Assembly: GCF_004348895.1 (NCBI RefSeq)
Contig: NZ_RRZK01000019.1
Coordinates: 1 to 64,000, forward strand
Direction of reading: 5' to 3'
DNA length: 64,000 nt
Source: Pseudomonas vancouverensis
GTDB lineage: Bacteria; Pseudomonadota; Gammaproteobacteria; Pseudomonadales; Pseudomonadaceae
Numbering within the stretch: the first letter of the stretch is position 1; every line of letters begins with the position of its first letter. Below the pieces are notes generated by a model. That model did no database searches, was not told the DNA's origin, and worked only from the letters and a program-made list of their open reading frames with translations. Position numbers and translations under genes: made by a program. Below are positions 19,059-28,621 of the stretch, one piece after another.

Positions 19059-19468
19059 ACATCGGCCAAGCGGCCCGCCACAGCGGCCTGAGCGCAAAGA
19101 TGATCCGTTATTACGAGTCCATCGGTTTGCTCAAGACCGCCCACCGCACTGACAGCGGCTACCGGATCTACGGCGATGACGACCTGCACACGCTGGCCTT
19201 CATCAAGCGTTCGCGGGACCTGGGTTTTTCCCTGGAGGAGGTCGGCAAGTTGCTGACCCTGTGGCAGGACCGACAGCGTGCCAGTGCCGATGTGAAGGCA
19301 TTGGCGCGCCAGCATATCGATGAGTTGAACCAGAAGATTCGTGAACTGGAGCAACTGCGCGACACCTTGCAGGACCTGGTTGAACACTGCCAGGGCGATC
19401 ATCGGCCGGATTGTCCGATTCTCAAGAATCTTGAATCGGGGTGTTGTTCGGCAGTCGCACGCACCTGA
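19055..19468 (+). CDS. cueR: copper-responsive MerR-family regulator CueR
   Basis: 137 aa. Winged HTH at the N-terminus ([21 protein letters not shown]), dimerisation helix (about 80-110), and metal-binding cysteines Cys112 and Cys120 in [10 protein letters not shown], the same numbering as E. coli CueR. It activates the copZ and copA promoters when Cu+ binds. Start overlaps the copA stop (ATGA), so it also feeds its own synthesis. The tail CCSAVART is a short extension. Confidence 0.95.
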   Translation: MNIGQAARHSGLSAKMIRYYESIGLLKTAHRTDSGYRIYGDDDLHTLAFIKRSRDLGFSLEEVGKLLTLWQDRQRASADVKALARQHIDELNQKIRELEQLRDTLQDLVEHCQGDHRPDCPILKNLESGCCSAVART

Positions 19469-19500
19469 CTGAACACCCGCCCCTGTGGGGCGTTGCACAC

Positions 19501-19528
19501 AAAAAAACCGGCCGAAGCCGGTTTTTTT
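19501..19528. terminator. bidirectional Rho-independent terminator
   Basis: A7-CCGGC-CGAA-GCCGG-T7: perfect stem with A and T runs on both sides, serving cueR on the plus strand and the RIO kinase on the minus strand. Confidence 0.93.
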
Positions 19529-19534
19529 ATCCGA

Positions 19535-20428
19535 TCACTGCATCCACGGCGGAGGCGGTTCCTCGGCCTTGCCCGGTGGCGCGTCGTCCGCCGAGCGCGC
19601 CGCTTGCCGACGTTCTTCATCCAGGCGTGCAGCCTCGATCTCGCGCATGATCCCGCCGACATCCGCCAGCTCTTCCGGCTCGGCGAACTCGCCGGTCAGG
19701 ACGCTGGCCGGGTGCAAGGTGCCGGCCTCGTACAGGGCCCACATTTCCTTGGCGTAGCGGGTCTTCTTCAACTCAGGTGCGAACCGGCCGAAGTAGGACG
19801 CCATGTTGCCGACGTCCCGCTCGAGCATGCTGAACGCGTGGTTGTTGCCCGCCGCATCCACCGCTTGCGGCAGGTCGATGATCACCGGGCCGGTCGGGGT
19901 CAGCAGCACGTTGAATTCGGACAGGTCACCGTGCACCAGACCGGTACACAACATCAGCACGATCTGGGAAATCAGGTAGGCGTGATACTCGCGAGCCTGA
20001 TCCGGTTCCAGCACCACATCGTTCAGACGCGGCGCGGCATCACCGTACTCATCGGCCACCAGCTCCATGAGCAGCACGCCTTCGAGGAAGTCGAACGGCT
20101 TGGGCACGCGAACACCGGCATTGGCCAGGCGGAACAAGGCCGCCACTTCGGCGTTCTGCCAGGCGTCTTCGGTTTCCTTGCGACCAAACTTGGAGCCCTT
20201 GGCCATCGCCCGGGCCTGACGGCTGTTGCGCACCTTGCGGCCTTCCTGATACTCGGCCGCCTGACGAAAACTGCGTTTATTCGCCTCCTTGTAGACCTTC
20301 GCGCAACGTAACTCGTTGCCGCAGCGCACCACATAAACAGCTGCTTCTTTACCACTCATGAGTGGGCGCAGCACCTCGTCGACCAGACCGTCCTCGATCA
20401 GGGGTTCAATGCGTTTTGGAGTCTTCAT
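19535..20428 (-). CDS. RIO-family protein kinase (RIO1-like)
   Basis: 297 aa. The catalytic loop is HGDLSEFNVLL, the metal-binding loop is IIDLPQAVD, and the ATP-lysine is in ELRCAKVYKEA; the nucleotide loop is SGKEAAVYVV. Bacterial RIO kinases are widespread but their substrates are unknown; the archaeal and eukaryotic relatives act in small-subunit ribosome maturation. The C-terminus is a charged, Pro-rich tail. It is convergent with cueR and shares its terminator; no functional link to copper is implied. Confidence 0.88.
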   Translation of the reverse strand: MKTPKRIEPLIEDGLVDEVLRPLMSGKEAAVYVVRCGNELRCAKVYKEANKRSFRQAAEYQEGRKVRNSRQARAMAKGSKFGRKETEDAWQNAEVAALFRLANAGVRVPKPFDFLEGVLLMELVADEYGDAAPRLNDVVLEPDQAREYHAYLISQIVLMLCTGLVHGDLSEFNVLLTPTGPVIIDLPQAVDAAGNNHAFSMLERDVGNMASYFGRFAPELKKTRYAKEMWALYEAGTLHPASVLTGEFAEPEELADVGGIMREIEAARLDEERRQAARSADDAPPGKAEEPPPPWMQ

Positions 20429-20886
20429 CAGCTTTTATTGTGGGTCCTTTATTACCAAACACGCGAAAGTCATTCGTTATACGGCAATCCACTCACGGGT
20501 GGGAGGGGGGGCCGACCTATGAATACGGCCTTGTGCCAAAAGAAGCACACACTGTGCCGGATTCCGCCCTCCGGATTCTGCGGCCCATCACGGGCCGAAA
20601 AGAGCATAGCCGAGCGGCCATCGCGCGCCGATGGCGCTGCCGTGGGCGTTTCGGGCAGAAGCTGATTCCCGGGTTAATACCTTCCGTAGGATTTTTCCAA
20701 ACGAGCCTCAATTTCCTCCGACAACAGCCGAAGCCCTGAGTGACAAAAAAGATTTGTCCGACAATCGCCGCCCCAAGAACGGCGACGTCGCCCTCAAGGA
20801 TCGGGAATGACCAAGAACGTTTACGGCTGCCAATAAACCGCGAGTCATCTGCACTGCGTGGGCCTACAAGAAAATCTGGAGCGCGG
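20429..20886. other. non-coding gap before the chemoreceptor
   Basis: About 460 bases between the divergent RIO kinase and chemoreceptor genes. The frames crossing it look like antisense or random reading. I see no clear promoter, repeat or RNA gene; a G run occurs near 20503-20512. Confidence 0.5.
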
Positions 20887-22833
20887 ATGAACATCAAACA
20901 GAAGTTGACCTGGGCGTTTGCAATCATCGCCTGCTTGCCCGTGGTGCTGGTCGCCACCCTCGTTGTGCTGAACCTGCGCAGTGATGCCAAGGATGAATTC
21001 GTCGACAGCAGCGGTCGCGAAATTCGCCAGGTCAGCAATGCCATGCAACTGTTCTTTGACGGCATCAGCCAGAACGTCGAATACCTGGCCCATCAGCCGC
21101 TGATCAAGAACTCCGACGACAGCCTGAAAACCTACATGGCGGCCAACGCCGAAAGCGTCCCGCAAGGCGAGATGGACAAAAAGATCTTCGGCTTCCTGCA
21201 GGACCTGGGCAGCGCTCACCCCTCCTACGCCTACGCCATTCTCGGCACCGCGGCCGGCGGCTACGTGTCCTGGCCCGACGATGCCAAGCTGAGCAACTAC
21301 GACCCGCGCCAGCGGCCGTGGTACAAGGCGGCGCAGGCCAAACCGGGCAAGCCGTTCCGTACCGAGGCCTACTATTGGGCCGAGAACGATACGTCCTACG
21401 TCAGCACCGTGCGTACCATCGACAACAAGCTGGGCAGCAACGGCGGCGTGGTCAGCATTGACGTGTCACTCAAGCAACTCACCGAGCTGGTCAAACAGAT
21501 CAAGCTGGGCGAGTCCGGCTACCTGATGCTCCTGGAAAACACCGGCACCGTGCTGGTCGATCCGAAGCAACCAGAGCACAACTTCAAGGCCCTGGGCAGC
21601 CTCGGCGAAGGTTATGCACAACTGGCCAAGGCCGGCAAAGGCATGCTCGAAGTCGAACTCAATGGCGAGCGCTACATGGCCAACGTCTGGCCGTCGGAGC
21701 AACTGGGCTGGACCTTCATCGGCCTGATCAAGCAAAGCGATGTGATGAGCACCGCGACCAAGTTGACCTGGCTGATCGCAGTCATCGCCGCCGTGCTGGC
21801 GGTGATTTTCGCCATCGTCGGCGCCAGCTTCGCCAGCCTCATCGTGCGTCCGATCCGCAGCGTGGCCGATGGCCTGGAAGGCATCGCCCAGGGCGAAGGC
21901 GACCTGACCAAGAACCTGCAAATCCGCGGCAGCGACGAAACCGCGCAACTGGCCAACTGGTTCAACCAGTTCCTCACCGCGATTCGCAGCCTGATCCAGA
22001 GCATTGGCGGTGCAGCGGGCAAGATCCTCGCCACCTCCAAAAGCTCGACCCAGGTCTCCAGCGACATGGCCGAAGCCGCCGGGCGTCAACGTGAAGCGGT
22101 GGACATGGTGTCCACGGCCTTCCACGAAATGGTCGCCACCGCCAACGAGGTTGCGCGCTCGTGCAGTCAGGCCGCCGAGTCCGCTGACAGCGGCCAGCGC
22201 CAGGCCCGTGAAGGTCAGCAACAGATTGATGCGGCCGTGAACAGCGTCGATCGCCTGAGCCAGGAAATCGAGCAATCGGCGCAGTCGATGCAACAGCTTG
22301 AACGCGACAGCAATGACATCCAGTCGATCCTCGGCACCATTCGCTCGATCGCCGAACAGACCAACCTGCTGGCGTTGAACGCCGCCATCGAAGCAGCACG
22401 CGCCGGTGAACAGGGTCGCGGTTTCGCGGTGGTAGCCGATGAAGTGCGGGCACTGGCCAAACGCACGGCCGACTCCACGGCGGAAATCGACGGGCTGCTG
22501 GGCAACCTCGCCAAACGCACCAGCCAGGTCACCCAGCAGATGCACGCGAGCCTGGAAGTCTCGCAGCAATCGGTGACGCGCATCGGCGAAGCGCGCAGCA
22601 GCTTCGGGCAGATCCGCGAATCGGTGGACGTGATTCGTGACATGAACACCCAGATCGCCACGGCGGCGGAACAACAGCATCAGGTGGCCGAGGACATCAA
22701 CCGGCACATCAGCCAGATTCATGGCGATGCGCAGTTGGTGGCAGAACTGGCGAACTCGGCGCGCCTGGACTCGCAGAGCCTGGCCGGGTTGTCGAATGAG
22801 CTGGACGGGTTGGTGCGCAGGTTCCGTACCTGA
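20887..22833 (+). CDS. methyl-accepting chemotaxis protein with a dCache sensor
   Basis: 648 aa. TM1 at about 10-30, a periplasmic double-Cache domain (about 35-275) with the DPRQRPWYK strand and [11 protein letters not shown]2 near 295-315, HAMP (about 315-370), and a signalling tip [20 protein letters not shown]. Pattern DPR.RPWY occurs in amino-acid-sensing dCache receptors such as the Pct set of P. aeruginosa, so an amino acid ligand is possible, but the ligand cannot be read from sequence. The start MNIKQKLTW is selected because the preceding 49 codons lie in non-coding sequence and GGAG precedes this ATG. It stands alone. Confidence 0.9.
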   Translation: MNIKQKLTWAFAIIACLPVVLVATLVVLNLRSDAKDEFVDSSGREIRQVSNAMQLFFDGISQNVEYLAHQPLIKNSDDSLKTYMAANAESVPQGEMDKKIFGFLQDLGSAHPSYAYAILGTAAGGYVSWPDDAKLSNYDPRQRPWYKAAQAKPGKPFRTEAYYWAENDTSYVSTVRTIDNKLGSNGGVVSIDVSLKQLTELVKQIKLGESGYLMLLENTGTVLVDPKQPEHNFKALGSLGEGYAQLAKAGKGMLEVELNGERYMANVWPSEQLGWTFIGLIKQSDVMSTATKLTWLIAVIAAVLAVIFAIVGASFASLIVRPIRSVADGLEGIAQGEGDLTKNLQIRGSDETAQLANWFNQFLTAIRSLIQSIGGAAGKILATSKSSTQVSSDMAEAAGRQREAVDMVSTAFHEMVATANEVARSCSQAAESADSGQRQAREGQQQIDAAVNSVDRLSQEIEQSAQSMQQLERDSNDIQSILGTIRSIAEQTNLLALNAAIEAARAGEQGRGFAVVADEVRALAKRTADSTAEIDGLLGNLAKRTSQVTQQMHASLEVSQQSVTRIGEARSSFGQIRESVDVIRDMNTQIATAAEQQHQVAEDINRHISQIHGDAQLVAELANSARLDSQSLAGLSNELDGLVRRFRT

Positions 22834-22853
22834 TTCGTCAGGTCACCCTTAAA

Positions 22854-22885
22854 CCCTTGTGGGAGCGAGCTTGCTCCCACAAGGG
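22854..22885. terminator. palindrome between convergent chemoreceptor and thiolase genes
   Basis: Perfect 13-bp arms (CCCTTGTGGGAGC / GCTCCCACAAGGG) around GAGCTT, a REP-type unit placed tail to tail between the two stops. It lacks a T run and so may act as an mRNA-stabilising stem rather than a strict terminator. Confidence 0.6.
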
Positions 22886-22892
22886 CGATGAT

Positions 22893-24170
22893 TCAGCGTT
22901 CGATAATGGCGGTCACACCCTGCCCGCCCGCCGCACATATCGACACCAGCCCGCGTCCCTTCCCGGCCACATCGAGCAACTTCGCCAGATTGGCCACGAT
23001 GCGTCCGCCCGTCGCGGCAAACGGATGCCCCGCCGCCAATGAGCTGCCTTTGACATTGAGCTTGCTGCGGTCAATCGAACCCAGCGGTGCATCGAGGCCA
23101 AGGCGTGTCTTGCAATATTCCGGATCTTCCCAGGCCTTCAACGTACACAGGACCTGCGCTGCGAAAGCCTCATGGATTTCGTAGTAATCAAAGTCCTGCA
23201 ACGTCAGCCCGTTACGTGCCAGCAAACGTGGCACGGCATAGACCGGCGCCATCAACAGCCCCTCCGCACCATTGACGAAATCCACCGCTGCCGCTTCTCC
23301 GTCGCGCAGATAGGCAAGAATCGGCAAGCCGCGCTCCTTCGCCCATTCTTCGCTGCCCAACAACACCAATGAAGCGCCATCAGTCAGCGGTGTGGAGTTG
23401 CCCGCCGTCAGTGTGCCCTTGGCGCTTTTCTCATACGCAGGCTTGAGCGCGGCGAGTTTCTCCAGGGTCGAATCCGCGCGCAGATTGTTGTCGCGGGTGA
23501 GACCAAGGAACGGCGTCATCAGATCGTTGTGCCAGCCTTCGGCGTAGGAGGCTGCCAGTTTCTGATGGCTCTCCAATGCCAATTGATCCTGAGCTTCGCG
23601 GGGAATGCTCCAAGTCTGTGCCATCAACTCGCAATGCTGGCCCATGGACAAGCCGGTCCGCGGTTCACCGTTGCGCGGGAACTCGGGGATCAAGTGTTTG
23701 GGGCGCAATTGCAGGAAAGCCTTGAGCTTGTCACCGGTGGTCTTGGACCGGTTGGCTTGCAGAAGAATCTTGCGCAGGCCTTCGCTGACACTGATCGGCG
23801 CATCCGAGGTGGTGTCGACGCCGCCGGCGATGCCGCACTCGATCTGCCCCAAGGCAATCTTGTTGGCCACCAGCAACGCCGCTTCCAGTCCGGTGCCACA
23901 AGCCTGCTGGATGTCGTAGGCCGGGGTAGCGGGCGACAGCCGTGAACCCAGCACGCACTCACGGGTGAGGTTCATATCCCGCGACAACTTGAGCACGGCG
24001 CCGGCGACCACTTCGCCGATGCGCAGGCCATGCAGGTTGTAGCGTTCGATCAGGCCTTCGAGTGCGGCCGTGAGCATCACCTGGTTGCTGGCCGTGGCGT
24101 AAGGGCCGTTGGAACGGGCAAAGGGAATCCGGTTGCCACCGATGATCGCGACGCGACGCAGTTGAGTCAT
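22893..24170 (-). CDS. acetyl-CoA C-acyltransferase (thiolase, FadI/FadA2-like)
   Basis: 425-aa degradative-type thiolase. Active-site Cys is in QACGTGLEAAL (about residue 92), His in YEIHEAFAAQV, and the C-terminal Cys/His pair in GHPFAATGGRI and SICAAGGQGVTA. It cleaves or forms 3-ketoacyl-CoA. The start MTQLRRVAI follows GGAGCG; the frame continues 49 codons upstream without coding character. It is divergent from the large FabG-type reductase 176 bases away, the arrangement of a small acyl-CoA processing set. Confidence 0.88.
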   Translation of the reverse strand: MTQLRRVAIIGGNRIPFARSNGPYATASNQVMLTAALEGLIERYNLHGLRIGEVVAGAVLKLSRDMNLTRECVLGSRLSPATPAYDIQQACGTGLEAALLVANKIALGQIECGIAGGVDTTSDAPISVSEGLRKILLQANRSKTTGDKLKAFLQLRPKHLIPEFPRNGEPRTGLSMGQHCELMAQTWSIPREAQDQLALESHQKLAASYAEGWHNDLMTPFLGLTRDNNLRADSTLEKLAALKPAYEKSAKGTLTAGNSTPLTDGASLVLLGSEEWAKERGLPILAYLRDGEAAAVDFVNGAEGLLMAPVYAVPRLLARNGLTLQDFDYYEIHEAFAAQVLCTLKAWEDPEYCKTRLGLDAPLGSIDRSKLNVKGSSLAAGHPFAATGGRIVANLAKLLDVAGKGRGLVSICAAGGQGVTAIIER

Positions 24171-24346
24171 GGAACGCTCCTGAAAATGTCGAATATGAAC
24201 CGGCTCCCACAGGGGTTGCGTCGTCACACAAAATCTCGTGGTCAAACTACGCTGCTGTAACCAAGCGTAGGCCTTATCTCGCGGATCGAACGACTGATCG
24301 CCATTCGTGGTCCACACTTTGAACCCCAGCAGCTGGAGCGCGTTCC
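24171..24346. promoter_or_regulatory. divergent thiolase / FabG-like promoter region
   Basis: 176 bases shared by two divergent genes of one pathway. No recognised operator; a REP fragment GGCTCCCACAGGGG lies near 24200. Confidence 0.4.
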
Positions 24347-25699
24347 ATGTCTGACCGCTATATCGACTTCGCCAATTCGTCCCTCGGCCATCGCCTGGTC
24401 GGCGCCCTCGGGCTGCCCTCTCCCACGCGGCTGGAACGCTGGCAGGCCGGCCGGTTGCGGCCCGTGGAAGGCGCGCTGCTGCTCGGCGGCGGGCCGTTGG
24501 CGGAAAAAGTCGGCACCTTCGCCAACCGCCTGACCGATGCGATCTACAGCTACGGCACCGAACCGTCGATGGCGACTGCCTGGATTCCCGGCCACGGCCC
24601 GAAACTCAAGGCCGTGGTGTTCGACGCCAGCGACCTGCAGCACACCGATCAGCTCAAGCAGTTGCGCGAGTTCTTCCAGCCGCTGATCAAGAACCTTGAT
24701 CACTGCGCGCACCTGGTGATTCTCGGCCGAGATCCGCAGAGCCTGCGCGAACCATTCGCCGCCAGTGCGCAGCGCGCGCTGGAGGGTTTCAGTCGCTCAT
24801 TGGCCAAAGAGTTGCGCAGCGGCGGCACGCTGCAATTGATTTATGTCGGCGAAGGCGCCGAGGACCAGCTTGAAGGCCCGCTGCGGTTTTTCCTCTCGCC
24901 GAAAAGCGCTTTCGTCTCCGGGCAAGTCATTCGCCTGACGCCCTGTGCGACGCCAGTGACTGACTGGACGCGACCACTGGCCGGACGCAAGGCCCTGGTC
25001 ACCGGCGCGGCGCGCGGCATCGGTGCGTCCATTGCCGAAACCCTGGCCCGGGACGGCGCCGAGGTCATCCTGCTCGACGTACCGCCAGCCAAGTCCGACC
25101 TCGAAGCCCTGGCCGCACGCCTTGGCGGTCGCAGCATCACCCTGGACATCTGCGCCGAAGACGCCGCCACGCAATTGATCGAACACCTGCCCGACGGCGT
25201 CGACATCGTCGTGCACAATGCCGGTATCACCCGGGACAAGACCCTGGCCAACATGACCCCGGAATTCTGGGACGCGGTGCTGGCGGTCAACCTCAACGCC
25301 CCACAAGTGCTGACCAAGGCCCTGCTCGACAACGGCACGCTGCACGACAACGGCCGGGTGATCCTGCTGGCGTCCATCAGCGGCATCGCCGGCAATCGCG
25401 GGCAAACCAACTATGCGGCAAGCAAAGCCGGGCTGATCGGCCTGGCACAAGCCTGGGCGCCGCTGCTGCATGAACGTGGCATCAGCATCAACGCCGTCGC
25501 GCCGGGCTTCATCGAAACGCAGATGACCGCGCACATCCCGTTCGGCTTGCGCGAGGCCGGTCGGCGCATGAGTTCACTCGGCCAGGGCGGTTTGCCACAG
25601 GACGTCGCCGAAGCCGTGGCCTGGCTTGCACAACCGGGCACCGGCGCCTTCACCGGCCAGGCGTTGCGCGTCTGCGGGCAAAGCGTGCTGGGGGCCTGA
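24347..25699 (+). CDS. high-molecular-weight 3-oxoacyl-(ACP/CoA) reductase, FabG4-like
   Basis: 450 aa. The C-terminal SDR domain (about 215-450) has GAARGIGASIAET, VVHNAGIT, and the catalytic Ser and Tyr/Lys in LLASISGIAG and NYAASKAGLIG. The N-terminal 200 residues form an extra flavodoxin-like Rossmann domain without nucleotide motif, as in FabG4 (Rv0242c), which reduces 3-oxoacyl-CoA with NADH. The MaoC-type gene starts 1 base after its stop, so the two are translationally linked. Confidence 0.88.
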   Translation: MSDRYIDFANSSLGHRLVGALGLPSPTRLERWQAGRLRPVEGALLLGGGPLAEKVGTFANRLTDAIYSYGTEPSMATAWIPGHGPKLKAVVFDASDLQHTDQLKQLREFFQPLIKNLDHCAHLVILGRDPQSLREPFAASAQRALEGFSRSLAKELRSGGTLQLIYVGEGAEDQLEGPLRFFLSPKSAFVSGQVIRLTPCATPVTDWTRPLAGRKALVTGAARGIGASIAETLARDGAEVILLDVPPAKSDLEALAARLGGRSITLDICAEDAATQLIEHLPDGVDIVVHNAGITRDKTLANMTPEFWDAVLAVNLNAPQVLTKALLDNGTLHDNGRVILLASISGIAGNRGQTNYAASKAGLIGLAQAWAPLLHERGISINAVAPGFIETQMTAHIPFGLREAGRRMSSLGQGGLPQDVAEAVAWLAQPGTGAFTGQALRVCGQSVLGA

Positions 25700-25700
25700 G

Positions 25701-26555
25701 ATGATCACCGACTGGCACACACTCAACCGCGAACCGAGCCTGCCGGGCCTCTACGCACGCGCCGCGACTCGCCGAAAAATCACCGGCAGCACCCTGCCCT
25801 GCGCCGGTTTGCGTTGCTGGGTCGAGGTCGATGCGAAGCGTCTGGCGGCGTACCGCAAGGTCTGCGGTTTTACCGACAACGGCCTGCTGCCGCCGACCTA
25901 CCCGCATATCCTCGGCTTCGCCTTGCAGATGCAACTGCTCACCGCCAAGGACTTTCCATTCCCGCTGCTGGGGCTGATTCACCTGAGCAACCGCATTCGT
26001 GTACTACGGCCGATGGGCGGCGTGAGTCGTGCACGGGTCAGCGTGCAAGTACAGAACCTGCAACCCCACGCCAAAGGCGCCACCTTTGACTTGCTCACCA
26101 GCCTCGACGATCAGTTGGGCTGCTTGTGGGAAGCCGAAAGCCGGATGCTCTGTCGCGGCGTCAAACTCGAGGGCGAGCCCGTTGAGGATGACTGCACACC
26201 AACCCGGGCGTTGAGCGAAATCGAACGCTGGAAAGCACCTGCCGATATCGGTCGGCAATACGCCAGGGTGTCCGGCGACTACAACCCGATTCACCTGAGT
26301 GCCGCCAGCGCCAGACTCTTTGGCTTTCCTACCGCCATCGCCCACGGCTTGTGGAACAAGGCGCGAACCCTGGCGGCGCTTGCCGGGCATCTGCCCATAG
26401 CCAGTGTCGAGATCACGGCGCAATTTAAAAAGCCGGTGCGCTTGCCCAGCGAAGTGACATTGCTGGCCAGCGAGCCGGGGGCGAGTGGCGATTTTCGCCT
26501 CGTGGGTGCCGGGGATCTGGAACATATGGTCGGCCATTGGCGGCCGCTTGCCTGA
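25701..26555 (+). CDS. MaoC/HtdX-like 3-hydroxyacyl-thioester dehydratase
   Basis: 284-aa double-hotdog protein. The hydratase-2 motif with the catalytic Asp/His pair is in SGDYNPIHL (about 192-200) followed by IAHGLW. The N-terminal hotdog lacks the motif and presumably shapes the acyl pocket. It catalyses 3-hydroxyacyl-thioester / enoyl-thioester interconversion. The genes thiolase (divergent), FabG4-like and this one correspond to fadA2, fabG4 and htdX of mycobacteria. Its ATG follows the preceding stop by 1 base. Confidence 0.86.
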   Translation: MITDWHTLNREPSLPGLYARAATRRKITGSTLPCAGLRCWVEVDAKRLAAYRKVCGFTDNGLLPPTYPHILGFALQMQLLTAKDFPFPLLGLIHLSNRIRVLRPMGGVSRARVSVQVQNLQPHAKGATFDLLTSLDDQLGCLWEAESRMLCRGVKLEGEPVEDDCTPTRALSEIERWKAPADIGRQYARVSGDYNPIHLSAASARLFGFPTAIAHGLWNKARTLAALAGHLPIASVEITAQFKKPVRLPSEVTLLASEPGASGDFRLVGAGDLEHMVGHWRPLA

Positions 26556-26913
26556 TTGAAAAATCACCGCCATCTTCGGTTTTGCCTGCCGAAGATGGTT
26601 TTTTTTGGATGGCTGCCCGGTTAATTGTGAATATCACTTAAGTCCTCATACCCCCCATCGCCCCCCGCCAGAAAAACACCGCCTGTTTGATTTCAAAGCA
26701 ATTATCCAGCGCCACAAAACCGCCACCACACCCTAGGCATTAGCCCGAAGGCAGCAATGAGTGCCGCGTATACAAGGCGTTAATACCAACTGGAGAATAG
26801 CGTCCCAGAGCCCTTGCGATTGTTATGCACACACGGACGAAGGCATTGCCGACAACAGAATCGGCGAGCCGACGCAGACAACGACGTTGTTACAGGTGCA
26901 AGGAATCTCGATC
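26556..26913. other. terminator plus long untranslated leader before the repeat lipoprotein
   Basis: No gene. The first 50 bases hold the terminator of the FabG/MaoC unit; the remainder (about 300 bases) precedes the lipoprotein ATG. It is AT-richer than its flanks at 26620-26720. No riboswitch or repeat recognised. Confidence 0.5.
26570..26606 (+). terminator. Rho-independent terminator after the MaoC gene
   Basis: CCATCTTCGG (26570-26579), loop, CCGAAGATGG (26589-26598), then T8. Textbook form. Confidence 0.93.
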
Positions 26914-28482
26914 ATGAACAAGCAAGTGTGGTGCAAATCGGCAATAGCATTGGCCCTCCTCCTGTCCCTCGGCCTGAGCGGCTGCAGCAGCGGCGGTGGC
27001 GGCCATCACAGCAGCTCCGGCAGCTCGTCGCCGGACAGTGCCTCGGGCGCGGCGGGAACCGGTGGCGCCGGCGGCACCTCGGGTACTGGCGGAACCGGCA
27101 CCGGTGGCACGGCCGGTACGGGTGGCACAGCAGGAACCGGCGGCACAGGTGGCACCACGGATCCAACCAACCCCACCAACCCCACCAATCCGACGGACCC
27201 TACCAACCCGACCAATCCAACCACCACGCCATTGGTGACCACCACCCTGGTGCAGGATGTCGGCAAAACCGTCAGCGGCGTAGGCAGTGGTGTCGGTCAG
27301 ATTGGCGACTCGCTGGGCAGTGTTCCTGTTGCTGGCGGAGTGGTGCAAAGCGTGGCCAATACCACCGGCAATGTCGTCAGCACATTGGGTGATGGCCTGG
27401 CCAACGGCGTTGGCAAACTGGGCACAGATCCGAATGGCCTTGGCGTGACTGCCTCGTCCGTGGGTGGTGTGGTCACCGACCTCGGCAACGGCGTGTCCGA
27501 TGTCAGCGGCAAACTGGCCAGTGCCACCAACAGCATCCCCGTGGTCGGCGGCGTGGTCACCAAAGTCGCACCGGTGCTCGATGGCGTCGGTGAAAAAGTC
27601 ACCATGCTTGGCGACACCCTGAGCACCGCCACCACCACCGGCCCGCTGGGTTCAGTCACCCAGGAAGTGGGCAACAAACTGGTGCCGGTGATTGCCATGG
27701 TCGAAAGCACCACCAACAAGGTTGGCGACAGCACCGGGCTCGGCGCGCCACTCAACGGGTTGATCAAACAGGTCGGCAGTACCGTTGATGGCGTCGGCGA
27801 CAAAGTCACCCAGGCCGGCAATGGCAACGCGCTGACCAACACCGTCGGCGGCGCCCTGAGCAACACCGGCACCGCAGTCGGCAAAGCGGGTGGCCTGGTT
27901 AACAGCGGCACGGCCACCGGTGGCAGCGGCGGGCTGGGCGGCCTCGGCGGCAGCGGACTGCTCGAAACCGTGGGCGGAGCAGTCGCCAACGTCGGTAATG
28001 GCTTGAACATCGGCAACAGCAATGGTGTCGTCAGCGCCGTGGGTGTCAACGGTGTCGCGGGCGGTAACCTTGTTGCCAGTGTAGGTGGCGCACTCGGTGG
28101 CACAGGCGTAGCCAACACGGCTGCGACTGCGCCACTGGCCACCCTTGGCGCATCGGTGGGCTCAGCCATCAACCCGGTCACCACCGCCGTCTCGGGCCTG
28201 ACCCAAAACGTCGGTGCCGCTACCGGGCTCGGTGGACCCGTCTCGGGCCTGACCAACCAGGTTGGTGGCGCCGTCGCCAACGTCGGCGGCGCAATAGCCG
28301 GCAGCAACAGCAATCCGGTCGTCGCCGCGGTTGGCAACACCGTGACCACCGTGGGCGGGACAGTCGCCTCAGTCGGCGGGCTGGTAAACAACGGCACGGC
28401 CGGCACTGGCACCGGCACCACCGGCGGTCTTGGCGGACTGTTGGGTGGACTGACCAACACATTGGGAGGCAACAAACGCTGA
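26914..28482 (+). CDS. glycine-rich repeat lipoprotein (collagen-like)
   Basis: 522 aa. Lipoprotein signal with lipobox LSGC (Cys at about 24); a GTGGTG-type Gly/Thr region (about 48-86); a hinge of NPT/DPT units (about 88-108); then about 400 residues of degenerate VGxVGG-like repeats rich in Gly, Val, Ala, Asn, Thr, ending GGLGGLLGGLTNTLGGNKR. There is no charged globular core. The Gly spacing in the first block is only partly every third residue, so 'collagen-like' is a loose label. A repeat-built surface or matrix protein is likely. The next gene codes for a TpsB transporter, though this protein has no N-terminal TPS domain. AAGGAA precedes the ATG by 8 bases. Confidence 0.8.
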   Translation: MNKQVWCKSAIALALLLSLGLSGCSSGGGGHHSSSGSSSPDSASGAAGTGGAGGTSGTGGTGTGGTAGTGGTAGTGGTGGTTDPTNPTNPTNPTDPTNPTNPTTTPLVTTTLVQDVGKTVSGVGSGVGQIGDSLGSVPVAGGVVQSVANTTGNVVSTLGDGLANGVGKLGTDPNGLGVTASSVGGVVTDLGNGVSDVSGKLASATNSIPVVGGVVTKVAPVLDGVGEKVTMLGDTLSTATTTGPLGSVTQEVGNKLVPVIAMVESTTNKVGDSTGLGAPLNGLIKQVGSTVDGVGDKVTQAGNGNALTNTVGGALSNTGTAVGKAGGLVNSGTATGGSGGLGGLGGSGLLETVGGAVANVGNGLNIGNSNGVVSAVGVNGVAGGNLVASVGGALGGTGVANTAATAPLATLGASVGSAINPVTTAVSGLTQNVGAATGLGGPVSGLTNQVGGAVANVGGAIAGSNSNPVVAAVGNTVTTVGGTVASVGGLVNNGTAGTGTGTTGGLGGLLGGLTNTLGGNKR

Positions 28483-28536
28483 TATGCACCTGGGCCGAGT
28501 CGACGGCCCGACCTACAGCGCCTACGCTTGGTTGAG

Positions 28537-28573
28537 GGCGCAAGAGGCTTGTCCGTCTTGCGCCTTTTTCTTT
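28537..28573 (+). terminator. terminator between the lipoprotein and TpsB genes
   Basis: GGCGCAAG (28537-28544), 12-base loop, CTTGCGCC (28557-28564), then TTTTTCTTT. It would reduce read-through from the lipoprotein gene into the transporter gene and set their ratio. Confidence 0.88.
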
Positions 28574-28621
28574 GGATAACGGAAATCCAAGCGCAGTTGC
28601 CGTTTGAACATGGAGTGTCCT

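Noticed and set aside
21466..22722. 418-aa minus-strand frame opposite the chemoreceptor
   Set aside because: Shadow frame caused by the repetitive heptad coding of the signalling domain.
27297..28475. 392-aa Pro/Thr/Val-rich minus-strand frame opposite the repeat lipoprotein
   Set aside because: Arises from the Gly/Val repeat codons read in reverse; no start signal or domain.
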